DNA of 64,000 nucleotides from Bradyrhizobium sp. WD16 (GCF_024181725.1 NZ_CP028908.1:744001-808000), one strand, 5' to 3'. Counted from the first letter of the stretch, positions 16,308-25,221 are shown. Translations and numbers: made by a program. Notes: generated by a model from the letters alone, not told the origin.

Positions 16308-17480
16308 TCAATAACCGGTCAGCTCCAGATAGCCGACGCCGCGCTCGCTGCCGCTGATCGTGATCGGCCCCTCCCAGTATTGATAGCGCGTGCCCATCCA
16401 GCTCTGCGGATTGAGCGGCGCGATGTCGAGCGCGAGCCTGCGCGAGGCAATGGCGATTTTCCACGAGGTCGGCAGCTCGCGGCCGGCGATGCGGGTCGCC
16501 GTGCCCGGCGTCAGCACGATGTCGGCGGGATCGAGCGGCGCCGCAGCGCCGTCGGCGCCGACATAGGTGCCGGCGAGGAAATGGGCGCCGTCGTTCTGGC
16601 GCAGGCGGAACAGCATCAGCTTGGCGCCGGACGCAAGATGCAACGAGAACCAGTCCCAGCCGGTCTGGTCCGCCGCCAGCGGCTGGCTGCTCCATTCATG
16701 GTCGAACCACGCCTCGCCGGTGACATCGATGGTCCGGCCGTCGACCACCAGCGATCCGGCGACGCGCAGGAACGGCTGGCTGTAGTAATAGGACGCCTGG
16801 CCGCGCGCCGACTTGCGGCTGAAGCCGGCCTCGCCCTGCGGCACCAGCGGATGACCGGCGGTGAGCGTCAGCGCATAGGAGAAATCCTTGCCCGACGCAT
16901 TCAGTTGCAGCGGCGCCATCAGCTCCGGCGCGGCGCCGGGCGCGCCCGCCATCCGCCAGTCGTCGATGAAGGCGAGGAAGGGCGCGGCGGTGACGCCGGC
17001 CTGATCGACGCCGCCGCGGGCGAAACGCTCGGCGAAGCGATGCGTCGTTGCGCTGGTCAGCGCCGCATGCCCCATCCAGAGCTGGCGGCTGGCAAAGCCC
17101 TCGGCCTGATCGCCGGGCCTGCCGGCCTGGCGGAACAGCGTCCACTGCACGCCATAGCGCGCGCCGCCGGCATCGCGCAGATTGGCGGTGAGGTACCACC
17201 ATTCGATGCGGTAGTCGGGATGGGCGCCGTGATCGGCGGGAAAGCTCAAGGCCTTGCCGGGCAGCACCCTGGCGAAGCCCTCCACCTCGGCGCCGAGATC
17301 GGAAAAGCCCTGGGCGTCAGCCGGGCCTGCGATCGGTCCAACCACAACCAGCGCTGCGACCACAGCGAACCGACAAAGATGATTCGTCCTGCCCGCGCTT
17401 GCCCGCCTTCGCTTAGAAGCTTCGGCGCGCCCGGCTCTTGTGCCGGGTCGAAGCCGACGGCGAAGACCGGGCGCGGGCAT
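16308..17480 (-). CDS. AttH-like lipocalin-domain protein (carotenoid 1,2-hydratase superfamily)
   Basis: The conserved part begins at the export signal (VVAALVVVGPIAGPADAQ) and runs about 330 residues. It has the AttH/CrtC-family signatures HPDYRIEWWYLTANL, WTLFRQAG, DHEWSSQPL and GWDWFSLHL. It probably acts in the periplasm, and pairs with the FtsX-type ABC transporter whose genes lie just upstream; AttH-plus-ABC clusters are recurrent. The start is uncertain: ATG 17480 is used here, while ATG 17543 and GTG 17363 are alternatives. The extra N-terminal coding includes a 'MAGLLVPAIHV' stretch, which comes from a common alphaproteobacterial intergenic repeat (about 17510-17545) and is unlikely to be true protein. 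Confidence 0.75.
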   Translation of the reverse strand: MPAPGLRRRLRPGTRAGRAEASKRRRASAGRTNHLCRFAVVAALVVVGPIAGPADAQGFSDLGAEVEGFARVLPGKALSFPADHGAHPDYRIEWWYLTANLRDAGGARYGVQWTLFRQAGRPGDQAEGFASRQLWMGHAALTSATTHRFAERFARGGVDQAGVTAAPFLAFIDDWRMAGAPGAAPELMAPLQLNASGKDFSYALTLTAGHPLVPQGEAGFSRKSARGQASYYYSQPFLRVAGSLVVDGRTIDVTGEAWFDHEWSSQPLAADQTGWDWFSLHLASGAKLMLFRLRQNDGAHFLAGTYVGADGAAAPLDPADIVLTPGTATRIAGRELPTSWKIAIASRRLALDIAPLNPQSWMGTRYQYWEGPITISGSERGVGYLELTGY

Positions 17481-17509
17481 CCGCGCCTGCGTGGATCGGC
17501 CGCGAAGTA

Positions 17510-17547
17510 AGACGTGGATGGCCGGGACAAGAAGCCCGGCCATGACG
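17510..17547. repeat. 'MAGLVPAIHV'-type intergenic palindrome
   Basis: TGGCCGGGACAAGAAGCCCG continuing to GCCATGACG is the GGCCGGGacaag..CCCGGCC palindrome. On the minus strand it reads MAGLLVPAIHV, a spurious peptide I recognise from many Bradyrhizobium-group genomes. It sits just upstream of the AttH-like gene and abuts array 3. Confidence 0.6.
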
Positions 17548-17553
17548 AGGAGG

Positions 17554-17794
17554 CTAGTACCCTGTTTCCGAAGTTCGTGAGTCATCTGCTGCATCCTCTG
17601 GACACGAACTTCGGAAACAAAAGGGTACTAGTGTCCTGCCTCCGAATTACCGTGCGAGCGTGAGGCAAACGAAGCGGTCATTCGGAGACATAGGGACACT
17701 AGCAAAATCAAAGTGCTAGTGTGGCTTATGTCTCGCAATTGCCTACGAGAGGGTTGCCGCGAAGGCGGTAGGCAATTGCGAGACGCCACACTAG
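17554..17794. repeat. CTAG-bounded palindrome array 3 (F, D, spacer, A)
   Basis: F 17554-17631, D 17628-17702, spacer 17699-17719, A 17716-17794. F is the only copy of its core in the window (TTTCCGAAGTTCGTG arms) and has the variant end CTAGTACCC/GGGTACTAG. D-spacer-A (17628-17794) is 167 bp. The right-hand CTAG supplies the TAG stop of the ABC permease gene. Confidence 0.9.
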
Positions 17795-20253
17795 CGTTCA
17801 TCGGCGAAGATCTTGAGCAGCGTCACCGGACGGGTGCGCGCCAGTTGCAGGATGGGAACAAGCGCCGCGAGCGCCGCCGCCGCCATGGCGACGACGACGA
17901 GCCGCGCCAGCTGGAACGGAAACACCGAGAGCGGCAGCCGCCAGCCGAAGGCCTTGACGTTGACGACCTCGATCAGGCACCAGGCGACGACGATCCCGAG
18001 CGGCAGCGCCAGCAGCACCGTGAGCAGCGCGAGCCCGAGCGTCTTGACGAGTTCGAGGGCGGCGAGCCGGCGCCGCGTCAGGCCGACGGCCCAGAGCGGC
18101 GCGAGCTGCGGCAGCCGGGCCTCGCCGAGCGTCAGCAGCGACGTCAGGAGCGCGATGCCCGCGACCAGCAGCGTCAGCGTGTCGAGCGCCGCGGTGACCG
18201 AGAAGGTGCGTTCGAAGATCCGCTCCGATTCCGCCTTGACGCTCGCCTGGTCGGCAAGATTGCGGCCGTCGAGCTGGAAACGGTTCTGCAACGCCGCCAT
18301 CACCGCCGGCACGTCGGCGGGCGCGACGCGGACCCCCATGCGGGTGCGATCGGCCTGCGGAAAGCGCCGCAGCAACTGATCGACATTGACCGCGATCTGG
18401 CCGCGCGCATTGCCGTAATCGGCATAGATGCCGCCGACGCGCACCCGCCACTCGCCGGTCGGCGTCGGAACGCGCAGCTCGCCGTCGAGCTTGAGACCGA
18501 GCCGCCGCCCGAGCTGCTCGCTGACGAGCGCGGTGCCGCCGTCGCGCACGCCGTCCCAGACGCCGGCTTCGGCCTCCAGCAGCGGCCATCGGCGGCGATA
18601 GGTGGCGTGATCGGCGACGCCCATCACCTCGACGGTCTCATTGCCGAGCCGCGTCTCGCTGCGGACATTCGGCAGCACCGCCCTCACCTCGTTCCGGGCG
18701 CGCAGGAAGGCGGCGATCTCGGCGGCCTCGCGGTCATTCCTGCCCGCCACATAGATCTCCGATGCCAGCCGGCCGTCGAGCCAGCGCAGGAAGGTGTCGC
18801 GGAAGCTGCCGACCATGGTGCCGACCCCGACATTGACCGACAGCGCCAGCAGCAGCGCCATCAGCGCCAGCGACAACCCGGGCAGCTGGCGACGGCTGTC
18901 GGCCCACGCCCACAGGCTCACCGCGCCGCGCGCGGTGCCCTCGCCGAACCGCAGCAGCAGCGCGAGCAGTCCGGGCAGCAGCAGCGCGGCGCCGAGCAGC
19001 ACGCCGGCGAGCACGGCGAAACCGGCGATGAGGCTGGTGCCGAAGCGGAACGCCGCTGCGGCGGCGGCAAAGGCGATCAGCGCGATCGCGCCCTGAACGA
19101 TCAGCGCGCGCTGCTGCTCGCGCTGCCAGGCCACCGGCTGGGCCGAGACCAGCAGCGGCAGGCGCAGCACCTTGACCAGCGCCTGGGCGGCGGCGATCAC
19201 CGCGCCGGCGACGCTCATGGCGAGCCCCGCCAGCCACCATTGCGGCGCGAGGCTCAGTTCGCCCGGGACGCTGGCGCCATAGAGGCCGCGCAGGCTGGCG
19301 GCGACGTCGGGCAGCAGCACGGACGCGATCAGATAGCCGCCGGCGACGCCGGCGAGGCCGGCGACGAGCGCGATCAGGACGAGTTCGGCGAGCAGCAGCA
19401 CGGCGAGACCGCGCGCGGTGACGCCGCAGGCGCGCAGCGTGCGCAGCATCGGCAGCCGTTGCTCGAAGGCGAGGCCGATCGCCGAATGAACGATGAACAG
19501 ACCGACCAGGAAGGACAAGAGGCCGAAGGCGGTGAGATTGAGATGGAAGCTCGCGGTGAGACGCTGCAGATCGGTCTCGCTGCCGGGCGCAACCGAGCGC
19601 AGCGCAGCGCCGGCGACAGCGCCGAGCGACGATGCCGGCGGCGCCGCCAGCGGATCGATCAGGAAGCGCGAGATGCGATCCTGAAGATGCAGCACGCGCT
19701 GGGCGAAGCCGATATCGGTGACGAGGAGCTCGCCCACGAGATCGCCGACGACATGGATCGGCGGCAGCGTCTCGCCGCTGTCGATGGTGGCGCGGGCGCC
19801 GTCGGTGACGCCGAGTTCATGCGCGGTCCGCGGCGCCACCAGGGTCTCGCCCTGCGCCGAGAGAAAGCGTTGCAGCGCCGCCGGCGCTAATTCCGGCGCC
19901 GGCCCGCTGCCGCGCGGCAGGCTGAGCGGCTCGATGCCGATCAGCCGGACCGGGCGGCCGCCGAGCCGCACCCGGCCCTCGACCACCGGCGACACCGCCC
20001 AGCCGGCGCGGCGCAACGAACCGAACAGCGCCTGCGGCACGCTGGCGCTCTCCGCCGGCAGCAGCATGGCGGTATCGGTGCCGAACACCGCCGCGGCGCG
20101 ATCATAGCTAGCCCGCGCCTGGGCATTGATCGCCTGGACGCCGCTCCACAGCGCCGTCGCCGCCATCAGCCCGACCAGGAGGGTGACGAGCTGCATCGGA
20201 TGGCGCCGCCAATGGCTGAGCAGGACCTTGAGGACGAAGGCCGCGCCGGTCAC
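17791..20253 (-). CDS. FtsX-type ABC transporter permease, two FtsX domains
   Basis: 820 residues. It starts at a GTG overlapping the ATPase stop (GTGA). Layout is of LolC/E-MacB type: an N-terminal helix (LVTLLVGLMAATALW), a large periplasmic domain, three helices with FtsX-like LRACGVTARG, a linker of extra helices, then a second periplasmic domain and helices (LTRRRLAALELVKTLGLALL). Duplicated FtsX halves in one chain are typical of the permeases paired with AttH-like proteins. It probably extracts or moves lipids or a lipophilic substrate across the envelope. The final codon is followed by TAG from a repeat's CTAG end. Confidence 0.85.
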   Translation of the reverse strand: MTGAAFVLKVLLSHWRRHPMQLVTLLVGLMAATALWSGVQAINAQARASYDRAAAVFGTDTAMLLPAESASVPQALFGSLRRAGWAVSPVVEGRVRLGGRPVRLIGIEPLSLPRGSGPAPELAPAALQRFLSAQGETLVAPRTAHELGVTDGARATIDSGETLPPIHVVGDLVGELLVTDIGFAQRVLHLQDRISRFLIDPLAAPPASSLGAVAGAALRSVAPGSETDLQRLTASFHLNLTAFGLLSFLVGLFIVHSAIGLAFEQRLPMLRTLRACGVTARGLAVLLLAELVLIALVAGLAGVAGGYLIASVLLPDVAASLRGLYGASVPGELSLAPQWWLAGLAMSVAGAVIAAAQALVKVLRLPLLVSAQPVAWQREQQRALIVQGAIALIAFAAAAAAFRFGTSLIAGFAVLAGVLLGAALLLPGLLALLLRFGEGTARGAVSLWAWADSRRQLPGLSLALMALLLALSVNVGVGTMVGSFRDTFLRWLDGRLASEIYVAGRNDREAAEIAAFLRARNEVRAVLPNVRSETRLGNETVEVMGVADHATYRRRWPLLEAEAGVWDGVRDGGTALVSEQLGRRLGLKLDGELRVPTPTGEWRVRVGGIYADYGNARGQIAVNVDQLLRRFPQADRTRMGVRVAPADVPAVMAALQNRFQLDGRNLADQASVKAESERIFERTFSVTAALDTLTLLVAGIALLTSLLTLGEARLPQLAPLWAVGLTRRRLAALELVKTLGLALLTVLLALPLGIVVAWCLIEVVNVKAFGWRLPLSVFPFQLARLVVVAMAAAALAALVPILQLARTRPVTLLKIFADER

Positions 20254-20972
20254 GTCAGGTGCCCCGCGGTGAGATGGAGGCGGCGGCCGAGCAGGCCGGC
20301 GAGATGCAGGCTGTGGGTCACCATCAGCAGCGCGCAGCCGCTGCGCGCGACGAGGTCGCGCAGCAGCCGCACCACCTCTTCGGCGGTGGCCTCGTCGAGA
20401 TTTCCGGTCGGCTCGTCGGCGAGCACCAGCGCCGGGCGGACGGCGAGCGCGCGACCGATGGCGACGCGCTGCTGCTGGCCGCCGGAGAGCTGTTCGGGAT
20501 AGCGCGCAAGAAGGTCGCCGAGCCCGAGCCGCGCGGCGAGCTCGGCCATCCATCCGGCCTCGAAGCGGCCGGCGATGCGCGCCTGGAAGGCGAGATTGTC
20601 GCCGACGCAGAGACTGGGGATCAGATTGTACTGCTGGAACACGAGGCCGAGCTTGTCGCGCCGCAGCCGGGCGCGGGCCGCCTCGCCGAGCTTGGTGACG
20701 TTGTCGCCGTCGAGCACGACCTCGCCGCTGTCGGGCTCGTCGAGGCCGGCGATCAGATGCAGCAGCGTGCTCTTGCCGCTGCCCGATTCACCGGTGAGGG
20801 CGACGCTCTCGCCGCCGGCGATGCCGAGATCGATGTCGCGCAGCACCGCGAGCGAGCCCTGCGGCAGGCGATAGCTCTTGCACAGCTTGGCGACGCTCAG
20901 CATGGACGAGGGCATAACCGGGGACAGCGGGAACCGCCAGCCGAAACTCGGATCCGCGCCCTCTCGAACCAT
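20250..20972 (-). CDS. ABC transporter ATP-binding protein, LolD/MacB type
   Basis: 240 residues with Walker A GESGSGKST, Q-loop FQQYNLIPS, signature LSGGQQQR and Walker B ALVLADEP followed by TGNLD, characteristic of LolD/MacB/FtsE ATPases. Start 20972 is supported by GAGGGAG and by coupling to the DUF445 stop 9 bp upstream. This gives about 24 residues before the usual family start (MLSVAKLCKSY, ATG 20903), so a shorter product is possible. It drives the permease encoded next, overlapping by 4 bp. Confidence 0.85.
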   Translation of the reverse strand: MVREGADPSFGWRFPLSPVMPSSMLSVAKLCKSYRLPQGSLAVLRDIDLGIAGGESVALTGESGSGKSTLLHLIAGLDEPDSGEVVLDGDNVTKLGEAARARLRRDKLGLVFQQYNLIPSLCVGDNLAFQARIAGRFEAGWMAELAARLGLGDLLARYPEQLSGGQQQRVAIGRALAVRPALVLADEPTGNLDEATAEEVVRLLRDLVARSGCALLMVTHSLHLAGLLGRRLHLTAGHLT

Positions 20973-20981
20973 GAGGCTCCC

Positions 20982-22262
20982 TCACCCCAGCCGCAGCAGG
21001 ACCTCGGCGCTGTGCAGGGCGAGGCCGGCGAAGCCGCCGATCAGCGTGCCGTTGAAGCGGATATATTGCAGGTCGCGGCCGACATTGAGCTCGATCAGCT
21101 TGACGAGCTGGCCCATGTCCCAGGCCTTGACCTGATCGGCGATGAAGCTCGCCGCCTCGCTCTTGTGTTCGGCGACCAGGCGACGCAACACGGCGTACAA
21201 CCCGCGATTGATCTCGGCGCGCATGTCGTCGTCGCTTTCGAGATGCCGCCCGGCCTGGACGAACAGATGGGCGAGATGCGGATGGATGCCGCCGCCGCTG
21301 GCGCCCTCGGCGATCAGGCCGGAGAGAGAGGCCCATAGCTTCTGCGCCAGCGCCTGCCACTCGGGACGCTCCAGGATCTCGCGCTGGAGCTGCTTGAGCT
21401 TCCCTGCATAGTCGGGATCGCCGGCGAGGCGATCGGCGAACGAGCGCATCAGGCGATCGAATTCGCCGCGGAACGGGTGACCGGGATCGGCCTCGACCTC
21501 GGCGAAGAAGGCGGTGGCCGAGGCGACGAGCTTGTTGAGGACGTATTTGTCGGCGCGGTAGAGCTTGAGCAGCGTCGGCAATTCGTCCCGGATCTTGTCG
21601 CGGATGGCGGCGAGCAGTTGCGGATCGTCCAGCGAAGCGCGAAGGCCGCGCAGCAACTCGTCGAGCAGCACGCGATGGCGGCCGCTGTCGATCAGGCTGC
21701 GCAGCGACGACGCCGCCAGCGGGCCGAGATCGAGCGCCTCGAGCTGGGCATTGATGCGGCGGCTCACGAAGCTCTTCAGTCCGGACTGGTCGATCGCGGA
21801 GAGCGCCTCGGGCGCGAGCTGCAGCAGGAAGCGGGCGAGATCGCCGGCGCGCTTGGCGTCACCGAGCCAGGCGCTGGCCAGGGCGGCGAAATCCACCCGG
21901 CGCAGCCGCGCCTCCACCGCGGCTTCGCCGAGGAACTGGCGCTCGACGAATTCGCCGAGCTTGTCGGCGATGCGGGCCTGATTGCGCTGGATGATCGCGG
22001 TATGGGGAATCGGCAGGCCGAGCGGGCGGCGGAACAACGCCACCACCGCGTACCAGTCGGCGAGCCCGCCGACCACGGCGGCCTCGGCGAAGGCGGCAAG
22101 GAAGCCGAAGGCGGGGTGGCGGCCGGCATTGATGCGGGCGATGACGAGCAGGCCGAGGCACAGCGCCAGCACGGCGCTCGCCGCCGCCTTGATGCGGCGC
22201 AGCTCGGCGGCGCGCTGGACATCACTGATGGCGCTGTCGCCCGTCGGTTCGATCGCCGTCAT
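20982..22262 (-). CDS. DUF445 family membrane protein
   Basis: 426 residues. ATG 22262 has GAGAG just upstream; a longer frame to 22301 enters a repeat region and is rejected. N-terminal helix ASAVLALCLGLLVIARI, then FAEAAVVGGLADWYAVVALF, the DUF445 hallmark. A long helical middle and a C-terminal hydrophobic FNGTLIGGFAGLALHSAEVL complete it. Inner membrane protein of unknown role, first of an apparent operon with the ABC exporter and AttH-like gene. Confidence 0.85.
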   Translation of the reverse strand: MTAIEPTGDSAISDVQRAAELRRIKAAASAVLALCLGLLVIARINAGRHPAFGFLAAFAEAAVVGGLADWYAVVALFRRPLGLPIPHTAIIQRNQARIADKLGEFVERQFLGEAAVEARLRRVDFAALASAWLGDAKRAGDLARFLLQLAPEALSAIDQSGLKSFVSRRINAQLEALDLGPLAASSLRSLIDSGRHRVLLDELLRGLRASLDDPQLLAAIRDKIRDELPTLLKLYRADKYVLNKLVASATAFFAEVEADPGHPFRGEFDRLMRSFADRLAGDPDYAGKLKQLQREILERPEWQALAQKLWASLSGLIAEGASGGGIHPHLAHLFVQAGRHLESDDDMRAEINRGLYAVLRRLVAEHKSEAASFIADQVKAWDMGQLVKLIELNVGRDLQYIRFNGTLIGGFAGLALHSAEVLLRLG

Positions 22263-22302
22263 CTCTCGCCTTCGATCATGCGAGCAGGCCAGTGGCCACA
22301 TC

Positions 22303-22469
22303 CTAGTGCGGTGGATCTGACGCTCGTTTCAGCATTGCAGCGAGTTCTTCATACGCGCGTCAGATCCAAAACCGCACTAGAATCATCTTGATGCTAGTGT
22401 CCCCTTGTTTCCAACCTTCGTAGAAGCCCCTGCTGCGATGGAATACGAACGTTGGAAACGGGACACTAG
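22303..22469. repeat. CTAG-bounded palindrome array 4 (C, spacer, B)
   Basis: C 22303-22380, spacer 22377-22397, B 22394-22469, a 167-bp composite. The C and B cores have more mismatches than in other arrays (for example CCAACCTTCGTAG in the left B arm). It marks the left edge of the accessory island, upstream of the DUF445 gene. The roughly 100 bp from 22470 to the XRE-HEXXH gene end at 22571 hold an AGGCCTTAGAGGCCT hairpin near 22544 that could be a terminator. Confidence 0.85.
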
Positions 22470-22570
22470 CTAACGATATGCTTCAGGACCTCCCTGCAAC
22501 AATCGTATCGGCTCCACCTCCGCCGGCGCCGGCCGTTCCTGCTGAGGCCTTAGAGGCCTCAGCACTTTCC

Positions 22571-23773
22571 TTACCGTTTGGCCGGGAAACTAATAACCTG
22601 GGCCGGCTCGCCTACCGACACCGAGGTGCCTTTGAGACGGGGCATTTCCACTACGGGGGCAGCCGCCGCAGAGAGGTAGCCGGACGGCAGGCAGGCCAGC
22701 CGCTCAATGCTCGCCGTATCAAACGGCAGGGCGTCGCGGATCTGTTGCAGGCTCCATCCGCCCTGATCTGCCAAAAGGCGGATAGAGCGGGAGAGTATTC
22801 GCGGTTCTTCGAATTGTAGTATGTCGTCAAGCGGTTCGCAGGTGCGCCAGCCTCTCGCGCTGTAGTGCTTCCAGAGACGAAGGGTGTATTCGCCCTTCGT
22901 GATGCCGAGGGTGTCGCACCGCTTGATCATCGCTCCTATTGCGACCTTCCAGCGCTCTTTCAGGGCGTGAAAAGCCGACAACGTCGGCGACGTCAACTCG
23001 CCGGCAAAGCTGTTTGCAGGCAGCAAAAAGGCCGCGGCGAAAAGGTGAGCCTGGTGCTCGATCAGCTTGAATTCTTCGGCCTTGGTCAAGGTGGTTCTGT
23101 CGACGTGCCGGTGCAGCAAAATGTGCCCGAGCTCGTGCGCTGCGTTGAAGCGGACACGCACCGCCGACGGCTTGTCGATCGCAACGTAGATATAGGCGCG
23201 ACCGTCGACACCCGACCAGGACGACACGCCGTCCATCGTTGCTGCTTCGAGCTCGTCGTGAATAATGACGATTCCATTGTTCTCGAGCAATTGGTGCAGG
23301 TCGGAAATCGGCCCGTCGCCGAGGCCCCAAAAGTGGCGGCAGCGTAGGGCAATATCTTCGATCATCTTGTCGCTGATCGTGCGAAAATCACGATCGCCGA
23401 CAAAGTCCGGAACGTTGCATTTTGGGATGTCGACGGCGTTCTGCACGGTAAGGCTGATGTCCTGTCCCCAGCGCATGCGCGCCGCGGCTTTGCGGCGAGC
23501 GGCCTTGGTCGCAGCCGCCATGGACCGATAGAAAAACGGGAAATCTCCGTGCTGAGGCTGCGGCGCGAGGAAATAGGCGGTTGGCAAATTGAGGGCGCGG
23601 CTCAGCTCCGTCAGGCCAAGGGGTTCGGGGGCTTGCTCGCCGCGCAACCAGCGCGAAATGCTCGCGCTGCTGCTACGGCCCATCAATTGTGCAAGAGATA
23701 CTTGTGACAGATCGCGTGCGTCGAGCGCTTCTGCCAAACGGCCAGGAAGAAAGCCTGGTACTCCCAATTTCAT
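22571..23773 (-). CDS. XRE-HTH and HEXXH metallopeptidase (ImmA/IrrE-like) regulator
   Basis: 400 residues. Residues about 10-65 form an XRE-type HTH (LSQVSLAQLMGRSSSASISR). The metallopeptidase domain has HELGH at 213-217 and a downstream EHQAHLFAAAFLLP around 239-252 that supplies the third zinc ligand. In ImmA/IrrE proteins this domain cleaves a repressor or senses stress; fused to an HTH it usually regulates its own mobile-element locus. It follows the unknown gene at 23775 with one base between, so the two are co-translated. The likely operator is the palindrome at 24513-24548. Whether it is an antitoxin, a repressor or an anti-repressor protease cannot be told. Confidence 0.8.
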   Translation of the reverse strand: MKLGVPGFLPGRLAEALDARDLSQVSLAQLMGRSSSASISRWLRGEQAPEPLGLTELSRALNLPTAYFLAPQPQHGDFPFFYRSMAAATKAARRKAAARMRWGQDISLTVQNAVDIPKCNVPDFVGDRDFRTISDKMIEDIALRCRHFWGLGDGPISDLHQLLENNGIVIIHDELEAATMDGVSSWSGVDGRAYIYVAIDKPSAVRVRFNAAHELGHILLHRHVDRTTLTKAEEFKLIEHQAHLFAAAFLLPANSFAGELTSPTLSAFHALKERWKVAIGAMIKRCDTLGITKGEYTLRLWKHYSARGWRTCEPLDDILQFEEPRILSRSIRLLADQGGWSLQQIRDALPFDTASIERLACLPSGYLSAAAAPVVEMPRLKGTSVSVGEPAQVISFPAKR

Positions 23774-23774
23774 T

Positions 23775-24428
23775 TCAGCTCACGTCGTTTGGTTTTTGCT
23801 TGAGTGCCACCACGGCAAGGTCCGGAATAATCTCGGCAGGCCGCTCGACCGCGTTATAGGCGGCGATCACGGTTTCGACCGGTTCATTGAAGATCCAGCG
23901 CGACAGGGAGCTGTCCGGGATCGCGAAGTTCAGAAACGCCGGCGTGTCGAGGTCTTTGGGATGCGCCGCCGATAAGAAGAGACCGTAGAGGCGCGGGCCG
24001 GCGACAACTGGCGCTGAGAGCCCGAAAAGGTCGCCTTGAAATTGCGACACCGCCGCGTTCATGGCGGCAAGCTGCTTGCGGTAGCGAACGGGCCGGATGT
24101 TGCCGCGGTACCGATCCGGCTTCGCGCGGCCGATTACGAAGTGATCGGAGATCAAAAGGGTGTAGCGGCCACCAACCGGGTTCGTGTCCTTGGCCGCGAT
24201 CGTGAGCCCCCCAGCTTCGCCTGCCCGACGCAGACCGCTCTCCAGCAACCAATGCCGTTGCCGACCGAGCACTTCGCGCCGCTCCGGCGCGCCGTATTGC
24301 ACCGGGTCATTTGCTCGCTTGGCGGCCTCGAAGTAGGCACCATCGGTTTCTTCACGGTTCATCGTGAAGAGCACGAGTGGCAGGCGGGTGGTGATGCGCG
24401 TCAGAATGTCGGGTTGGGCCAAAAGCAT
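23775..24428 (-). CDS. Unknown protein, partner of the XRE-HEXXH protein
   Basis: 217 residues and not recognised. Mostly soluble, with mixed helix and strand and no signal or membrane segment. Features: LVLFTMNREETDGAYFEAAK near the start, HWLLESGLRRAGEAGG, a GGRYTLLISDHFVIGRAKPD strand pair, and a Pro-rich C-terminus. First gene of a two-gene operon whose second member is the XRE-HEXXH protein. Two-gene operons of this shape, divergent from a mobile-element operon, are often toxin-antitoxin or repressor modules. That is inference from layout only. Confidence 0.65.
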   Translation of the reverse strand: MLLAQPDILTRITTRLPLVLFTMNREETDGAYFEAAKRANDPVQYGAPERREVLGRQRHWLLESGLRRAGEAGGLTIAAKDTNPVGGRYTLLISDHFVIGRAKPDRYRGNIRPVRYRKQLAAMNAAVSQFQGDLFGLSAPVVAGPRLYGLFLSAAHPKDLDTPAFLNFAIPDSSLSRWIFNEPVETVIAAYNAVERPAEIIPDLAVVALKQKPNDVS

Positions 24429-24512
24429 GGTCCTAGGCTGTTTGCGTTATCCGGAAAACTAAGCCGATTCTTTGCGGAATGCAATTTGCCCGTGAAAGGC
24501 CCTCCCCAACCT

Positions 24513-24548
24513 TTTAACATATGATAATGTCTTTTATCATATGTTAAA
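24513..24548. promoter_or_regulatory. Long AT-rich palindrome between divergent island operons
   Basis: Arms of 15 bp (TTTAACATATGATAA... the left arm is TTTAACATATGATAA and the right TTATCATATGTTAAA) around six bases. It lies 9 bp before the ATG of the plus-strand operon and ends beside its AAAGGGG ribosome site, in the 129-bp gap to the minus-strand XRE-HEXXH operon. It is the most AT-rich spot nearby and is the probable operator for the XRE protein on one or both sides. A hairpin covering the ribosome site is another possibility. Confidence 0.7.
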
Positions 24549-24557
24549 GGGGCAACT

Positions 24558-24947
24558 ATGAAAGCCATTGATGATCTAGACCGGAGAAGTGCATGGGCCT
24601 TCCATCCTTGGTTCTTTGTCATTGTCGCTCTCATCGTAGGAATCTCGCTTGGATTGCTCAGATGGAGAACGGGGCTTCCCGTTTCGACCAGCGCGACACT
24701 CGCCACCTTCGGGGCTTTCATGGCTTGCTGCGGCGTCATCACAATCGGACGACCGATGATCCGCGCAGGTGGCTATCGAGCGTGGTTCGAAAAATCCAGG
24801 ATTATCGATGAGGGCCACATCGTTCCTACGCCAGAGGAAATCGAAGAGGCCAAGCAAGGGGAAAAGGACGCGGCGGCCCTCCAAATTACCGGGCCGGCGC
24901 TCGTGATCGTCGGCACCATGCTCAATGGTCTGAGTGGCTTTTTCTGA
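24558..24947 (+). CDS. Small membrane protein of the accessory island
   Basis: 129 residues, not recognised. AAAGGGG sits about six bases before the ATG. Three hydrophobic segments: about 15-36 (FHPWFFVIVALIVGISLGLL), 45-65 (TLATFGAFMACCGVITIG) and 108-129 (ALVIVGTMLNGLSGFF). Between the second and third is an acidic cytoplasmic-type loop (PTPEEIEEAKQGEKDA). First gene of an operon with a small helical protein and a tyrosine recombinase, preceded by the 24513-24548 palindrome. Confidence 0.7.
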   Translation: MKAIDDLDRRSAWAFHPWFFVIVALIVGISLGLLRWRTGLPVSTSATLATFGAFMACCGVITIGRPMIRAGGYRAWFEKSRIIDEGHIVPTPEEIEEAKQGEKDAAALQITGPALVIVGTMLNGLSGFF

Positions 24948-24966
24948 TGAAGGAATTGGAGCGAAC

Positions 24967-25221
24967 ATGGTGACTAACCCGTATTTCCAAAACTCGACCG
25001 AGGCCGCCGCCCAGGCGGCCGAATTCATCAAGCGCATTTCGAACATGCCGGACGAGGAGTTGTTCGCCGAATACGCGGCGGCAAAAGCGGAGCTCGGCGA
25101 GCTGGCCCTACTGAAAAGCATCGCTACCGAGGCTGAAATCGTCCAGCGACACGGCTATGACAAGAAGCCCTATCGCCAATGGCTCGAAGCCCAGGCACAG
25201 AAGAATCAGGGGGGCAAGTGA
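24967..25221 (+). CDS. Small helical protein upstream of the recombinase
   Basis: 84 residues, ATG 24967 with GGAG six bases upstream. Almost wholly helical and charged (AAAQAAEFIKRISNMPDEEL; AEYAAAKAELGEL; TEAEIVQRHGYDKKPYRQWL). The size and charge would suit a recombination accessory or partner protein, but it lacks a recognisable excisionase HTH. Its TGA overlaps the GTG start of the recombinase gene (GTGA), so the two are translated together. Function unknown. Confidence 0.65.
   Translation: MVTNPYFQNSTEAAAQAAEFIKRISNMPDEELFAEYAAAKAELGELALLKSIATEAEIVQRHGYDKKPYRQWLEAQAQKNQGGK

Noticed and set aside
17510-17547. 'MAGLLVPAIHV' as the true N-terminus of the AttH-like protein
   Set aside because: It is a recurrent peptide read from an intergenic palindrome in this bacterial group, and no ribosome site precedes its ATG.
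17713-19890. Long plus-strand open frame opposite the ABC permease gene
   Set aside because: Low-complexity Gln/Arg/Asp/Gly translation typical of the reverse strand of GC-rich membrane genes; starts within a repeat array.
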